Assembly (NCBI RefSeq): GCF_001424905.1
Contig: NZ_LMCU01000001.1
Span: 2,783,480 to 2,847,479, forward strand
DNA length: 64,000 nt
Origin: Leifsonia sp. Root112D2
GTDB taxonomy: Bacteria > Actinomycetota > Actinomycetes > Actinomycetales > Microbacteriaceae
Direction of reading: 5' to 3'
Positions 41,119 to 50,418 of the stretch are shown piece by piece. Every line of letters starts with the position of its first letter. Position 1 is the first letter of the stretch. A model generated the notes under the pieces. It did no database searches, was not told the DNA's origin, and saw only the letters and a list, made by a program, of their open reading frames with translations. The position numbers were made by a program, and so were the translations under genes.

Positions 41119-41687
41119 GCGATCAGCATCAAGCATCCGCCTCGGTCAGCGCTGCGCGTGCGCTGCCGCAACTCGGCGCGTGGGTGCCCGGTTACGTGCT
41201 GCGCATCGCGTATGCGGTGACCGCCGCCATAGCCGCCTTGTTGCAGTTTCCCTTGGGCAGTTGGCTCTACCTGGCGCTGCTCGTGGCTCTCGTCGGCGCG
41301 CTGCGCCCGCGCACACTCGCGCCGTGGTTCTTCCTGGCGATGACCGGGCTGAGCATGCTCTGGGCGCCGCCGAACACCCACTCCGCGGCATTCTTTGCGC
41401 TGCTCGCCCTGGGCCACCTGACTCATGTGTTCGCGGCGCGGATGCTCGCGGTGCCCGCACGAGCCAGGCTGCAGCTGCGTTCCCTCGCCAGGCCGCTGCT
41501 GCACTTCGCCGTCATCCAGGCGACAACCCAGTTGCTCGCCGTTCTCGTCGCGGTGCTCCTGCCGGGATCGAGCGGTGCATCGGCGGTGCCGCTGATCGGC
41601 GTTATCGCCGCCCTGGCCCTGCTCGCGCTGGCCTTCGTGCTGATCACACCGCTGCTCAGGCACGAGCGGCGAGACGAGCGCCGCTAG
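41115..41687 (+). CDS. Hypothetical polytopic membrane protein
   Basis: A 190-residue hydrophobic protein with about five membrane helices (starting near residues 28, 48, 70, 90, 132 and 155, some marginal) and a basic C-terminal tail. I recognise no family. ATG 41115 overlaps the DUF58 stop by 4 nt. It closes the DUF4129-207aa-MoxR-DUF58 operon and probably belongs to the same envelope-associated function. The transglutaminase-like gene often found in such clusters is missing. Confidence 0.72.
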   Translation: MSDQHQASASVSAARALPQLGAWVPGYVLRIAYAVTAAIAALLQFPLGSWLYLALLVALVGALRPRTLAPWFFLAMTGLSMLWAPPNTHSAAFFALLALGHLTHVFAARMLAVPARARLQLRSLARPLLHFAVIQATTQLLAVLVAVLLPGSSGASAVPLIGVIAALALLALAFVLITPLLRHERRDERR

Positions 41688-41720
41688 CGAACAGTGCACG
41701 CGAGTGTCGGGGGTGCTGCA

Positions 41721-41726
41721 TAGACT
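41721..41726 (+). promoter_or_regulatory. -10 hexamer TAGACT, leaderless promoter of uvrA
   Basis: TAGACT is followed by 6 nt and GTG 41733. No ribosome-binding site is present. No LexA-type box was recognised beside it. Confidence 0.5.
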
Positions 41727-41732
41727 CGGTGG

Positions 41733-44636
41733 GTGTCAGTTTCGAAGGTAGAGTCAGAGGCCAAACTCAGTGTGCGCGGGGCCCGTGTGCACAATTTGCA
41801 CAATGTCGATCTCGAGATTCCGCGGGATTCACTGGTGGTATTCACCGGGCTTTCGGGGTCGGGCAAATCCTCGCTCGCCTTCGACACGATCTTCGCGGAG
41901 GGCCAGCGCCGCTACGTCGAGTCGCTGTCGGCATACGCCCGGCAATTCCTCGGCCAGGTCGACCGCCCCGACGTCGATTTCATCGAGGGCCTGAGCCCCG
42001 CGGTCTCCATCGACCAGAAGTCCACTAACCGCAACCCGCGCTCCACGGTGGGCACCATCACCGAGATCTACGACTACATGCGGCTGCTGTGGGCGCGCAT
42101 CGGCGTTCCGCACTGTCCCGTCTGCGGTGAGCCGATCCAGCGCCAGACCGTGCAGCAGATCGCCGACCAGCTCATGGAGCTGGGGGAGGGCATCCGCTAC
42201 CAGATTCTCAGCCCGGTGGTCTCGCAAAAGAAGGGCGAGTTCGTCGATCTCTTCGCCGAACTGGCCGCGAGCGGCTACTCCCGCGCCCTCGTCGACGGCG
42301 AATCGGTGCAGCTCTCCGATCCGCCCACACTCAAGAAGCAGTACAAGCACGACATCTCCGTGGTCATCGACCGTCTCGTTGCCGGCCCCGAACTGCTCTC
42401 CAGGCTCACCGACTCGCTCGAGACCGCACTGTCTCTCACCGACGGCCTCGTGCAGATCAACTTCGTCGACGCCGACGGGCCGGATGCCTGGCAGACCTTC
42501 AGCGAGAAGCTCTCCTGTCCCAACAACCATCCCATCCAGCTCACCGAAATCGAGCCGCGCACGTTCTCCTTCAACGCTCCGTTCGGTGCCTGTCCGGAGT
42601 GCTCCGGCCTCGGCACGCGCATGTCGGTCGACGAAGACCTGCTGCTGGGCGACCCGGAGTTGAGCATCGCCGAGGGTGTGATCCTGCCGTGGACCACCCA
42701 AGGCAAGGGCCTGTTCCAGTACTACGAGAAGCTGCTCGACGGGCTCTCCCGCGACCTTGACTTTTCGCTCGAGACGCCGTGGCAGGACCTCAAGCCGGAT
42801 GTACGGGCCGCCGTGCTGCGCGGCGATAATTTCGAGGTCAAGGTCAAGTGGAAGAACCGCTACGGCCGCGTCATGAGCTACACCTCCGGTTTCGAGGGCG
42901 TCGTGCCGTACATCGAGCGCCAGTACGCCGACGCCGAGACCGACAATCAGCGCCAGCGCTGGTCGGAATACCTGCGCGAGGTGCCCTGCCAGGTATGCGG
43001 CGGCAAGCGCCTCAAGCCCGAGGTGCTGGCCGTTCTCGTGCACAATTCGAGCATTGCGGATGCCGCGGAGCTGAGTCTCACAGACGCGCGCGCGTTCATG
43101 GAGACTCTCACGCTCACCGACCGCGAGCAACGCATCGCCGCGCAGGTGCTGCGCGAGATCAAGGTGCGTCTGGACTTTCTCATCAAGGTCGGCCTCAACT
43201 ACCTCAACCTGGCGCGCGCGGCGGCGACGCTCTCGGGCGGCGAGGCGCAACGCATCCGACTGGCCACACAGATCGGCTCCGGCCTCACGGGCGTGCTGTA
43301 CGTGCTCGACGAACCGTCGATCGGCCTGCACCAGCGTGACAACCGGCGCCTGATCGAGACCCTGGTGGCGCTGCGCGATCTCGGCAACACGCTCATCGTG
43401 GTGGAGCACGACGAAGACACGATTCGAACGGCCGACTGGATCGTCGACATCGGGCCAGGAGCCGGCGTCAACGGCGGCACGGTCGTGCACTCGGGCTCAT
43501 ACGCCGATCTGATCACGAACACGCGGTCACTCACGGGCGACTACCTGGCCGGCCGCAAGGCCATCGAGACGCCGAAGACCCGTCGCCCCATCGACCCGCA
43601 ACGGCAGATCACCGTCGTGGGTGCCGAGGCGAACAATCTCAAAAAGGTCACCGTCGAGTTTCCGCTCGGAACATTCATCGCCGTCACAGGGGTTAGCGGA
43701 TCAGGCAAGTCGTCACTGGTCAACGATGTGCTGTACCGGGTGCTCGCCAACCGGCTGAACGGCGCGCGCAAACTGCCGGGCAAGCACACCAGGGTCACCG
43801 GTCTCGAGAATCTCGACAAGGTCATCCACGTCGACCAGGCACCCATCGGGCGCACGCCGCGCTCGAACCCCGCAACGTATACGGGGGTCTTCGACCGCAT
43901 CCGCACCCTGTTCTCCGAAACGCAGGAGGCCAAGACGCGCGGTTACCTGCCCGGGCGCTTCAGCTTCAACGTCAAGGGCGGTCGCTGCGAGGCCTGCTCG
44001 GGCGACGGCACCATCAAGATCGAGATGAACTTCCTACCCGATGTGTATGTGGCGTGCGAGGTGTGCGGGGGAGCCCGCTACAACCGCGACACGCTCACGG
44101 TGCACTACAAGGGCAAAAACATTGCCGAGGTGCTCGACATGCCCATCGCTGAGGCCGCCGAGTTCTTCGAGCCGATCACGGCCATCCATCGCTACCTGCA
44201 AACCCTCGTCGAGGTCGGTCTTGGCTATGTGCGGCTCGGGCAGAGTGCCACGACGCTCTCGGGCGGCGAGGCCCAGCGGGTCAAGCTCGCCACCGAGCTG
44301 CAGCGCCGCTCAAACGGCCGCAGCGTCTACGTGCTCGACGAGCCGACCACCGGCCTGCACTTCGAAGACGTGCGCAAGCTGTTGATGGTGCTGAACGGTC
44401 TGCTCGACAAGGGCAACACCGTCGTGGTGATCGAGCATAATCTCGACGTGATCAAGTCGGCAGACTGGGTCATCGACCTCGGGCCCGAGGGCGGCGCAGG
44501 CGGCGGAAAGATCATCGCCACAGGCACGCCTGAGCACCTCGCCACGGTCAAGAAGAGCTTCACCGGCCAGTTCCTTAAAGAGATTCTGCCCAAAGAGATT
44601 CTCGACGCCGAGGAACCGGAGCGAAAGAGCGCCTGA
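41733..44636 (+). CDS. uvrA: UvrABC excinuclease subunit A
   Basis: The damage-scanning ABC-type ATPase of nucleotide excision repair. It is 967 residues. The first Walker A is GLSGSGKS at 39-46. The UvrB-binding and insertion domains carry Cys pairs such as CPVCGEPI and ACPECSGLGTRM. Signature LSGGEAQRIRLA and LDEPSIGLHQRDN follow. The second half has GVSGSGKSSLVNDVL, the zinc-finger residues in CEACSGDGTIKIEM and CEVCGGARYN, a second LSGGEAQRV and LDEPTTGLHFED. Both nucleotide sites look intact. uvrC starts within the uvrA stop codon. Confidence 0.98.
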   Translation: MSVSKVESEAKLSVRGARVHNLHNVDLEIPRDSLVVFTGLSGSGKSSLAFDTIFAEGQRRYVESLSAYARQFLGQVDRPDVDFIEGLSPAVSIDQKSTNRNPRSTVGTITEIYDYMRLLWARIGVPHCPVCGEPIQRQTVQQIADQLMELGEGIRYQILSPVVSQKKGEFVDLFAELAASGYSRALVDGESVQLSDPPTLKKQYKHDISVVIDRLVAGPELLSRLTDSLETALSLTDGLVQINFVDADGPDAWQTFSEKLSCPNNHPIQLTEIEPRTFSFNAPFGACPECSGLGTRMSVDEDLLLGDPELSIAEGVILPWTTQGKGLFQYYEKLLDGLSRDLDFSLETPWQDLKPDVRAAVLRGDNFEVKVKWKNRYGRVMSYTSGFEGVVPYIERQYADAETDNQRQRWSEYLREVPCQVCGGKRLKPEVLAVLVHNSSIADAAELSLTDARAFMETLTLTDREQRIAAQVLREIKVRLDFLIKVGLNYLNLARAAATLSGGEAQRIRLATQIGSGLTGVLYVLDEPSIGLHQRDNRRLIETLVALRDLGNTLIVVEHDEDTIRTADWIVDIGPGAGVNGGTVVHSGSYADLITNTRSLTGDYLAGRKAIETPKTRRPIDPQRQITVVGAEANNLKKVTVEFPLGTFIAVTGVSGSGKSSLVNDVLYRVLANRLNGARKLPGKHTRVTGLENLDKVIHVDQAPIGRTPRSNPATYTGVFDRIRTLFSETQEAKTRGYLPGRFSFNVKGGRCEACSGDGTIKIEMNFLPDVYVACEVCGGARYNRDTLTVHYKGKNIAEVLDMPIAEAAEFFEPITAIHRYLQTLVEVGLGYVRLGQSATTLSGGEAQRVKLATELQRRSNGRSVYVLDEPTTGLHFEDVRKLLMVLNGLLDKGNTVVVIEHNLDVIKSADWVIDLGPEGGAGGGKIIATGTPEHLATVKKSFTGQFLKEILPKEILDAEEPERKSA

Positions 44637-46576
44637 TGGCCGATACGGTCAGCTACCGCCCGAAGGCGGGGGAGATCCCGACCCAGCCGGGCGTATACCG
44701 GTTTCGGGACTCCGGCGGTCGGGTGCTGTACGTCGGCAAGGCCAAGAACCTGCGGTCACGCCTGAGCAACTACTTCCAGCCGTTGCGCAGCCTGCACGAG
44801 CGCACCCGGCGCATGGTGACCACGGCGGCATCCGTGGAGTGGACGGTCGTTGCCACGGAATTCGAGGCGCTGCAGCTCGAGTTCACCTGGATCAAGGAGT
44901 TCAACCCGCCGTTCAACGTGCAATTCCGCGACGACAAGAGCTACCCGTATCTGGCGGTAACCCTCGGCGAGGACGTGCCGCGGGTGCTCGTGACGCGCAA
45001 CCGCAACCTCAAGGGGGCCCGCTACTTCGGCCCGTACACGAAGGTGTGGGCGATTCGCGAGACCGTCGACCTCATGCTCAAGGCCTTCCCCATGCGTAGT
45101 TGCTCGAGCGGCGTCTACCGTCGCGCCGAACTCACCGGGCGCCCGTGCCTGCTCGGCGACATCGGCAAATGCGCCGCGCCATGCGTCGGTCGAGTGAGTA
45201 AAAATGAACATCGCGAGATAGCGAACGATTTCGTCTCCTTCATGGGCGGCAACGACTCGAGCCACATTCGTGCCCTCACCGCACAGATGACGCAGGCAGC
45301 GCACGAGCAAAACTACGAGGCCGCGGCGAGGCACCGTGACGCCATCCAGGCGCTCGAGGCGGCAATGTCCAAGAGTGCCGTCGTGCTCTCCGACCGCGTC
45401 GATGCGGATGTCTTCGGCATCGCCGACGACGAGCTCGCGGCCGCCGTGCAGCAGTTCATCGTGCGCGGCGGGCGCATCCGGGGTGTGCGCAGCTGGGTGG
45501 TCGACAAGGAACTCGATCTCTCGATCGGTGATCTCGTCGAGACGGTGTTGCAGAATGCATACGAAGACACCGTGCCGCCCCGCGAAATACTGGTGCCGAT
45601 GCTGCCCGACGATGCCCGAGAGCTCGAGGTGTGGCTCACCGAACGTCGCCATGAGACCGACGAGACCCTGACGGGCCGCGTCGCTCTGCGCACCCCGCAG
45701 CGTGGCGACAAGGCCGCCCTCGCCCAGACCGTGGCGATGAACGCGAAAAACGCGCTCGTGCTCTACAAGACCCGGCGTAGTTCCGATTTTGTGGCCCGGT
45801 CGCAGGCGCTCACCGACATTCAGGATGCGCTCGGCATGGCGGATGCTCCGCTGCGCATGGAGTGCTACGACGTCTCGCACCTGAGCGGCACGAACATCGT
45901 GGCCTCCATGGTCGTGTTCGAAGACGGCCTGGCGCGCAAAGACCAGTACCGCCGCTTCAGCATCCCGAATTCGACGGACGACACCGAGTCGATCTACCAG
46001 GTGATCACGCGCCGGCTGGCATACCTCAAAGAGTTGCCGCCGGTTGCTGAAGAACTCGAAGTCGAGAGCGAGATGGAAAGCGAGATCAAGAGCGAACTCA
46101 TCGTCGACCCCGATCTCGCGGAGCGCAACCGCAGCAAGAAATTCTCCTCGCCGCCACAGCTTCTCATCGTCGATGGGGGCCAGCCACAGGTCGCCGCCGC
46201 CGCTCGCGCGCTCGAGGAGTCCGGGGTCACCGGCATCCAGCTCGCCGGCATCGCCAAACGGCTGGAGGAGATCTGGCTGCCCGACTCGGATTACCCCGTG
46301 ATCCTGCCCCGCAACAGCGACGCGCTGTTCATGATCCAGCGCATCCGTGACGAGGCGCACCGCTTCGCCATCACCTACCAGCGCGCGAGACGCAAGCGCG
46401 ACATCTCGACCGTCCTCGGCGAAGTTCCCGGCCTCGGCCCTGCCCGGGTGCGCGAACTGCTGCGGCACTTCGGTTCCGTCGCCCGGCTGCGCACGGCAAC
46501 GCTCGAGCAGATCACCGAGGTGAATGGAATCGGCGCTTCCCTTGCATCCTCTATCCATGAGCACCTCAGCGGGTAG
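44636..46576 (+). CDS. uvrC: UvrABC excinuclease subunit C
   Basis: The dual-incision nuclease of nucleotide excision repair. It is 646 residues. The N-terminal GIY-YIG nuclease domain has GVYRFRDSGGRVLYVGKAKNLRSRL at residues 19-43, which makes the 3' incision. The UVR domain (about 205-240) contacts UvrB. The RNase H-like domain has ECYDVSHLSGTN and LIVDGGQPQV for the 5' incision, and the C-terminus has tandem helix-hairpin-helix motifs (VPGLGPARVRELL). Between the ECYDVSHLSGTN and LIVDGGQPQV motifs is a charged insertion of about 35 residues with three 4-residue repeats. The TAG stop begins the rapZ -10 hexamer. Confidence 0.97.
   Translation: MADTVSYRPKAGEIPTQPGVYRFRDSGGRVLYVGKAKNLRSRLSNYFQPLRSLHERTRRMVTTAASVEWTVVATEFEALQLEFTWIKEFNPPFNVQFRDDKSYPYLAVTLGEDVPRVLVTRNRNLKGARYFGPYTKVWAIRETVDLMLKAFPMRSCSSGVYRRAELTGRPCLLGDIGKCAAPCVGRVSKNEHREIANDFVSFMGGNDSSHIRALTAQMTQAAHEQNYEAAARHRDAIQALEAAMSKSAVVLSDRVDADVFGIADDELAAAVQQFIVRGGRIRGVRSWVVDKELDLSIGDLVETVLQNAYEDTVPPREILVPMLPDDARELEVWLTERRHETDETLTGRVALRTPQRGDKAALAQTVAMNAKNALVLYKTRRSSDFVARSQALTDIQDALGMADAPLRMECYDVSHLSGTNIVASMVVFEDGLARKDQYRRFSIPNSTDDTESIYQVITRRLAYLKELPPVAEELEVESEMESEIKSELIVDPDLAERNRSKKFSSPPQLLIVDGGQPQVAAAARALEESGVTGIQLAGIAKRLEEIWLPDSDYPVILPRNSDALFMIQRIRDEAHRFAITYQRARRKRDISTVLGEVPGLGPARVRELLRHFGSVARLRTATLEQITEVNGIGASLASSIHEHLSG
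46064..46099 (+). repeat. 12-nt tandem repeat inside uvrC
   Basis: Three successive degenerate 12-nt units encode ESEM, ESEI and KSEL in the charged insertion of UvrC. Codon-level similarity (GAG/GAA/AAG, AGC, GAG/GAA) suggests recent duplication. Confidence 0.7.
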
Positions 46577-46579
46577 GCT
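46574..46579 (+). promoter_or_regulatory. -10 hexamer TAGGCT of rapZ, overlapping the uvrC stop
   Basis: The first three bases are the uvrC stop. Transcription would begin near 46586, giving a leader of about 30 nt with a GAAGG ribosome-binding site before ATG 46616. Confidence 0.5.
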
Positions 46580-46615
46580 TGAGACACAGATGACCCGGGA
46601 GTGAAGGCCTGCACC

Positions 46616-47494
46616 ATGTCGACCGAACTCGAACAGCAGCAAGAAGTGCTCATCGTCACCGGCATGTCCGGAGCCGGCCGGTCCACGGTCGCCAACGCGC
46701 TGGAAGACCTCGACTGGTATGTCGTCGACAATCTGCCGCCGCAGATGCTGCGGCCGCTCGTCGATCTGGCCAGGCGCGCGGGATCCCGGCTGCCGCGCAT
46801 CGCCGCGGTCGTGGATGTGCGCGGGGGCGACTTCTTCTCCGATCTGCAGGAGATCATCCAGAATCTGCGCGACGGCACGCATGTGCGCATCCTGTTCATG
46901 GATGCGACGGACGAGACGCTCGTGCGCCGCTTCGAGGCGGTGCGCCGACCGCATCCGCTGCAGGGCAACGGCACGATCCTCGACGGCATTGCGGCCGAAC
47001 GCGTGCGGCTGAGCGAGATCCGCGAATCCAGCGATCTTGTCGTCGACACCTCCGACCTGAATATCCACCAGCTGGCCACGAGCATCACCGCCACCTTTGC
47101 CGCCGAGAACACGGCGGGCGCGCAGCTCACCATCATGAGCTTCGGCTTCAAATACGGGCTGCCGCAGGATGCGGACATGGTCGCCGACGCCCGCTTTTTG
47201 CCGAACCCGTTCTGGGTTCCCGAACTGCGCGCGCACACCGGGCAGGATGCGATAGTCAGCGACTACGTTCTCGGCCAGAACGGAGCCTCCGAGTTCATCG
47301 ACGCCTATACCGCGGCGCTGAAGCCCGTGCTCGCCGGCTACCAGCGAGAGAACAAGCGGCACGCCATGTTCGCGATAGGCTGCACAGGCGGAAAACATCG
47401 CTCCGTCGCGATAGCCGAAGAGCTCGTCAGACGGCTCGCGCCGCTCCCCGGCGTCGCCGTCAGCGTCAAGCACCGCGACCTCGGCCGCGAATAG
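46616..47494 (+). CDS. rapZ: RapZ/YvcJ-type nucleotide-binding protein
   Basis: A 292-residue member of the RNase adapter RapZ family. In enterobacteria RapZ steers RNase E to small RNAs; the actinobacterial role is unclear. The N-terminal P-loop reads GMSGAGRS at 16-23, with Arg22 in place of the Walker Lys, as is usual in actinobacterial members. LDWYVVDNLPPQML follows. The C-terminal phosphate-sensing half has GFKYGLPQDADMV and IGCTGGKHRSVAIAEELVRRL. ATG 46616 is chosen, 8 nt after GAAGG, over GTG 46601. It sits in the conserved uvrA-uvrC-rapZ-whiA order. Confidence 0.95.
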   Translation: MSTELEQQQEVLIVTGMSGAGRSTVANALEDLDWYVVDNLPPQMLRPLVDLARRAGSRLPRIAAVVDVRGGDFFSDLQEIIQNLRDGTHVRILFMDATDETLVRRFEAVRRPHPLQGNGTILDGIAAERVRLSEIRESSDLVVDTSDLNIHQLATSITATFAAENTAGAQLTIMSFGFKYGLPQDADMVADARFLPNPFWVPELRAHTGQDAIVSDYVLGQNGASEFIDAYTAALKPVLAGYQRENKRHAMFAIGCTGGKHRSVAIAEELVRRLAPLPGVAVSVKHRDLGRE

Positions 47495-47576
47495 CGCGAA
47501 CAGTTCTCACGCTCGCTCCGGGTCGCATATCCTTCACTTCGGGATCCTCGAATCAACAGAACAGGCAGGACAACGA

Positions 47577-48557
47577 TTGGCACTCACCGCGGACGTCAAG
47601 GATGAGCTGGCTCGAGTCGAGGTCAGCAAGACCACCGTCCGCGCCGCGGAGCTCGCCACCATCCTGCGCTTCTCCGGGGGCCTGCACCTCATCTCGAGCC
47701 GTATCGCGGTCGAGAGCGAATTGGATACTCCCGAGCTGGCCAAACGGGTGCGCAAAGATCTCGCCGAACTCTACGGCGTGCGCAGCGAGGTTTCCGTCAT
47801 CTCAGCCTCGGGTCTGCGGCGCACCAACCTGTATCTCGTGCGCGTCGTCGACGGCGGCGAAACACTCGCCCGCCAGACGGGCCTGCTCGATGCCCGGCGT
47901 CGGCCGATTCGCGGCCTGCCCAACCGACTCACCACGGGTTCGCGTGAGGAGCTCGCCGCCGTTTGGCGTGGGGCCTTCCTTGCTCATGGCTCGCTGACCG
48001 ATCCCGGCCGCTCCGCAGCCCTGGAGGTCACCTGCCCCGGCAACGAATCGGCGATGGCCCTCGTGGGCGCTGCCGGACGTCTCGGCATCGCGGCAAAGGC
48101 GCGCGAGGTGCGCGGCGTGCACCGCGTGGTCATTCGCGACGGCGACGCGATAGGCGCGATGCTGCGCCATATGGGCGCGAGCGAGACCGTCGAGAGCTGG
48201 GAGCAGCTGCGCCAGCGTCGTGAGGTGCGCGCCACCGCGAACCGCCTGGTCAACTTCGACGACGCCAACCTGCGGCGAAGCGCACAGGCCGCGGTGGCCG
48301 CGTGTGCGCGCGTCGAGCGTGCCTTGGAGATTCTTGACGGGAATCTCCCGGATCACCTGCGGTACGCGGGCGAGCTGCGCCTGAACTTCCGTGATTCCAG
48401 CCTCGATGAGCTGGGACACCACGCCGACCCGCCGATGACGAAGGATGCCGTGGCAGGTCGCATCCGTCGCCTGCTGGCCATGGCCGACAAGAAAGCCGTG
48501 GAACTGGGCATCGAAGGTACGGATGCGAACCTTCCGCCCGACCTGGATGACGTGTAG
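47577..48557 (+). CDS. whiA: Sporulation/cell-division regulator WhiA
   Basis: A 326-residue DNA-binding protein related to LAGLIDADG homing endonucleases but without nuclease activity. In Streptomyces it controls sporulation genes; non-sporulating actinobacteria and Firmicutes keep it, with links to cell division. The N-terminus MALTADVKDELARVEV is characteristic, and the central RGAFLAHGSLTDPG and LEVTCPGNESA segments carry the degenerate LAGLIDADG fold. The C-terminal helix-turn-helix region follows (from about 230, with LGHHADPPMTKDAVAGRIRRLL). The start is the rare codon TTG at 47577, supported by the conserved N-terminus and AGGCAGGA upstream. Confidence 0.96.
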   Translation: MALTADVKDELARVEVSKTTVRAAELATILRFSGGLHLISSRIAVESELDTPELAKRVRKDLAELYGVRSEVSVISASGLRRTNLYLVRVVDGGETLARQTGLLDARRRPIRGLPNRLTTGSREELAAVWRGAFLAHGSLTDPGRSAALEVTCPGNESAMALVGAAGRLGIAAKAREVRGVHRVVIRDGDAIGAMLRHMGASETVESWEQLRQRREVRATANRLVNFDDANLRRSAQAAVAACARVERALEILDGNLPDHLRYAGELRLNFRDSSLDELGHHADPPMTKDAVAGRIRRLLAMADKKAVELGIEGTDANLPPDLDDV

Positions 48558-48591
48558 GGAAACATCCGGCTGGCGCATCGCCTGTCCTGAG

Positions 48592-48606
48592 TAGACTCGA
48601 AGAGTC
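48592..48606 (+). promoter_or_regulatory. sodA promoter: TAGACT -10 with overlapping hairpin
   Basis: TAGACT at 48592-48597 overlaps the inverted repeat GACTC-GAA-GAGTC at 48594-48606. Transcription would start near 48604, leaving a leader of about 55 nt with a strong GAGGAGAAAAG ribosome-binding site. The repeat might be an operator. Confidence 0.4.
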
Positions 48607-48661
48607 GTATGAAATCCGTGTGTGAAGACATCGCACACGACGCATGACGAGGAGAAAAGCA

Positions 48662-49288
48662 ATGGCTGATTACACGCTCGCTGAACTTCCCTATGACTAC
48701 TCGGCACTCGAGCCGAGCATCAGTGGGACGATCATGGAACTGCACCACGACAAGCACCACAAGGCGTATGTCGACGGCGCGAACACCGCGCTGGTGAAGC
48801 TGGCCGAGGCGCGAGACGGTGACGACCTTTCCAACGTCAACAAGTTGCAGAAAGACCTGGCGTTCAACCTGGCCGGCCACGTCAACCACTCGGTGTTCTG
48901 GAACAACCTGTCTCCGGATGGCGGCGACAAGCCCACGGGCGAGCTCGCGGCGGCAATCGATGATTCCTTCGGCTCCTTCGACAAATTCCGCGCGCACTTC
49001 ACGGCCTCCGCGCTGGGTATCCAGGGTTCCGGCTGGTCGATCCTCGCCTGGGACTCGCTGGGCGGCAAGCTCATCATCGAGCAGCTCTACGACCACCAGG
49101 GCAACCTCGCCGCCGCCACCGTTCCACTGCTGCTGATCGACATGTGGGAGCACGCCTTCTACCTCGACTACCGCAACGTGAAGGCCGACTACGTCAAGGC
49201 ATTCTGGAACATCGCCAACTGGGCCGATGTGCAGAAGCGCTTCGAGGCCGCCCGCGAAAAGACCTCCGGGCTGCTGCTACTGTCATAG
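48662..49288 (+). CDS. sodA: Superoxide dismutase (Mn/Fe family)
   Basis: A 208-residue cytosolic superoxide dismutase. The four metal ligands are visible: His in the HHDKHHKAYVDGAN helix, His in NLAGHVNHSVFWNN, and Asp and His in LLLIDMWEHAFYLDYRNVKADY. The GG pair in SPDGGDKP and the Gln-rich-site context (FTASALGIQGSGW) favour manganese or cambialistic use, but the metal cannot be settled by sequence alone. ATG 48662 follows GAGGAGAAAAG by 3 nt. A GC hairpin terminator follows, and the gene stands alone between whiA and gap. Confidence 0.96.
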   Translation: MADYTLAELPYDYSALEPSISGTIMELHHDKHHKAYVDGANTALVKLAEARDGDDLSNVNKLQKDLAFNLAGHVNHSVFWNNLSPDGGDKPTGELAAAIDDSFGSFDKFRAHFTASALGIQGSGWSILAWDSLGGKLIIEQLYDHQGNLAAATVPLLLIDMWEHAFYLDYRNVKADYVKAFWNIANWADVQKRFEAAREKTSGLLLLS

Positions 49289-49295
49289 CGGGATT

Positions 49296-49328
49296 CGGTG
49301 CCCCGGCAGTGCAACCGCCGGGGCACCG
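49296..49328 (+). terminator. Hairpin terminator after sodA
   Basis: A perfect 12-bp stem pairs 49296-49307 with 49317-49328 around a 9-nt loop. There is no T-run. The downstream gap to gap is C-rich. Confidence 0.75.
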
Positions 49329-49394
49329 CTCAGCCCCCTCCACCCCCCAACCCCGTAAATGCGCCGTTCGGCGCCCCAGTATCAGGAGTTTTAC

Positions 49395-50402
<1,008 letters not shown>

Positions 50403-50418
50403 GCACAAGGGAACTCGA

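Noticed and set aside
44756..47473. Very long minus-strand open frame opposite uvrC and rapZ
   Set aside because: It is the complement of well-conserved genes in GC-rich DNA with few stop codons; the peptide is His/Arg-rich without any domain. The same applies to long antisense frames opposite polA, the DUF885 gene, gltB and tkt.
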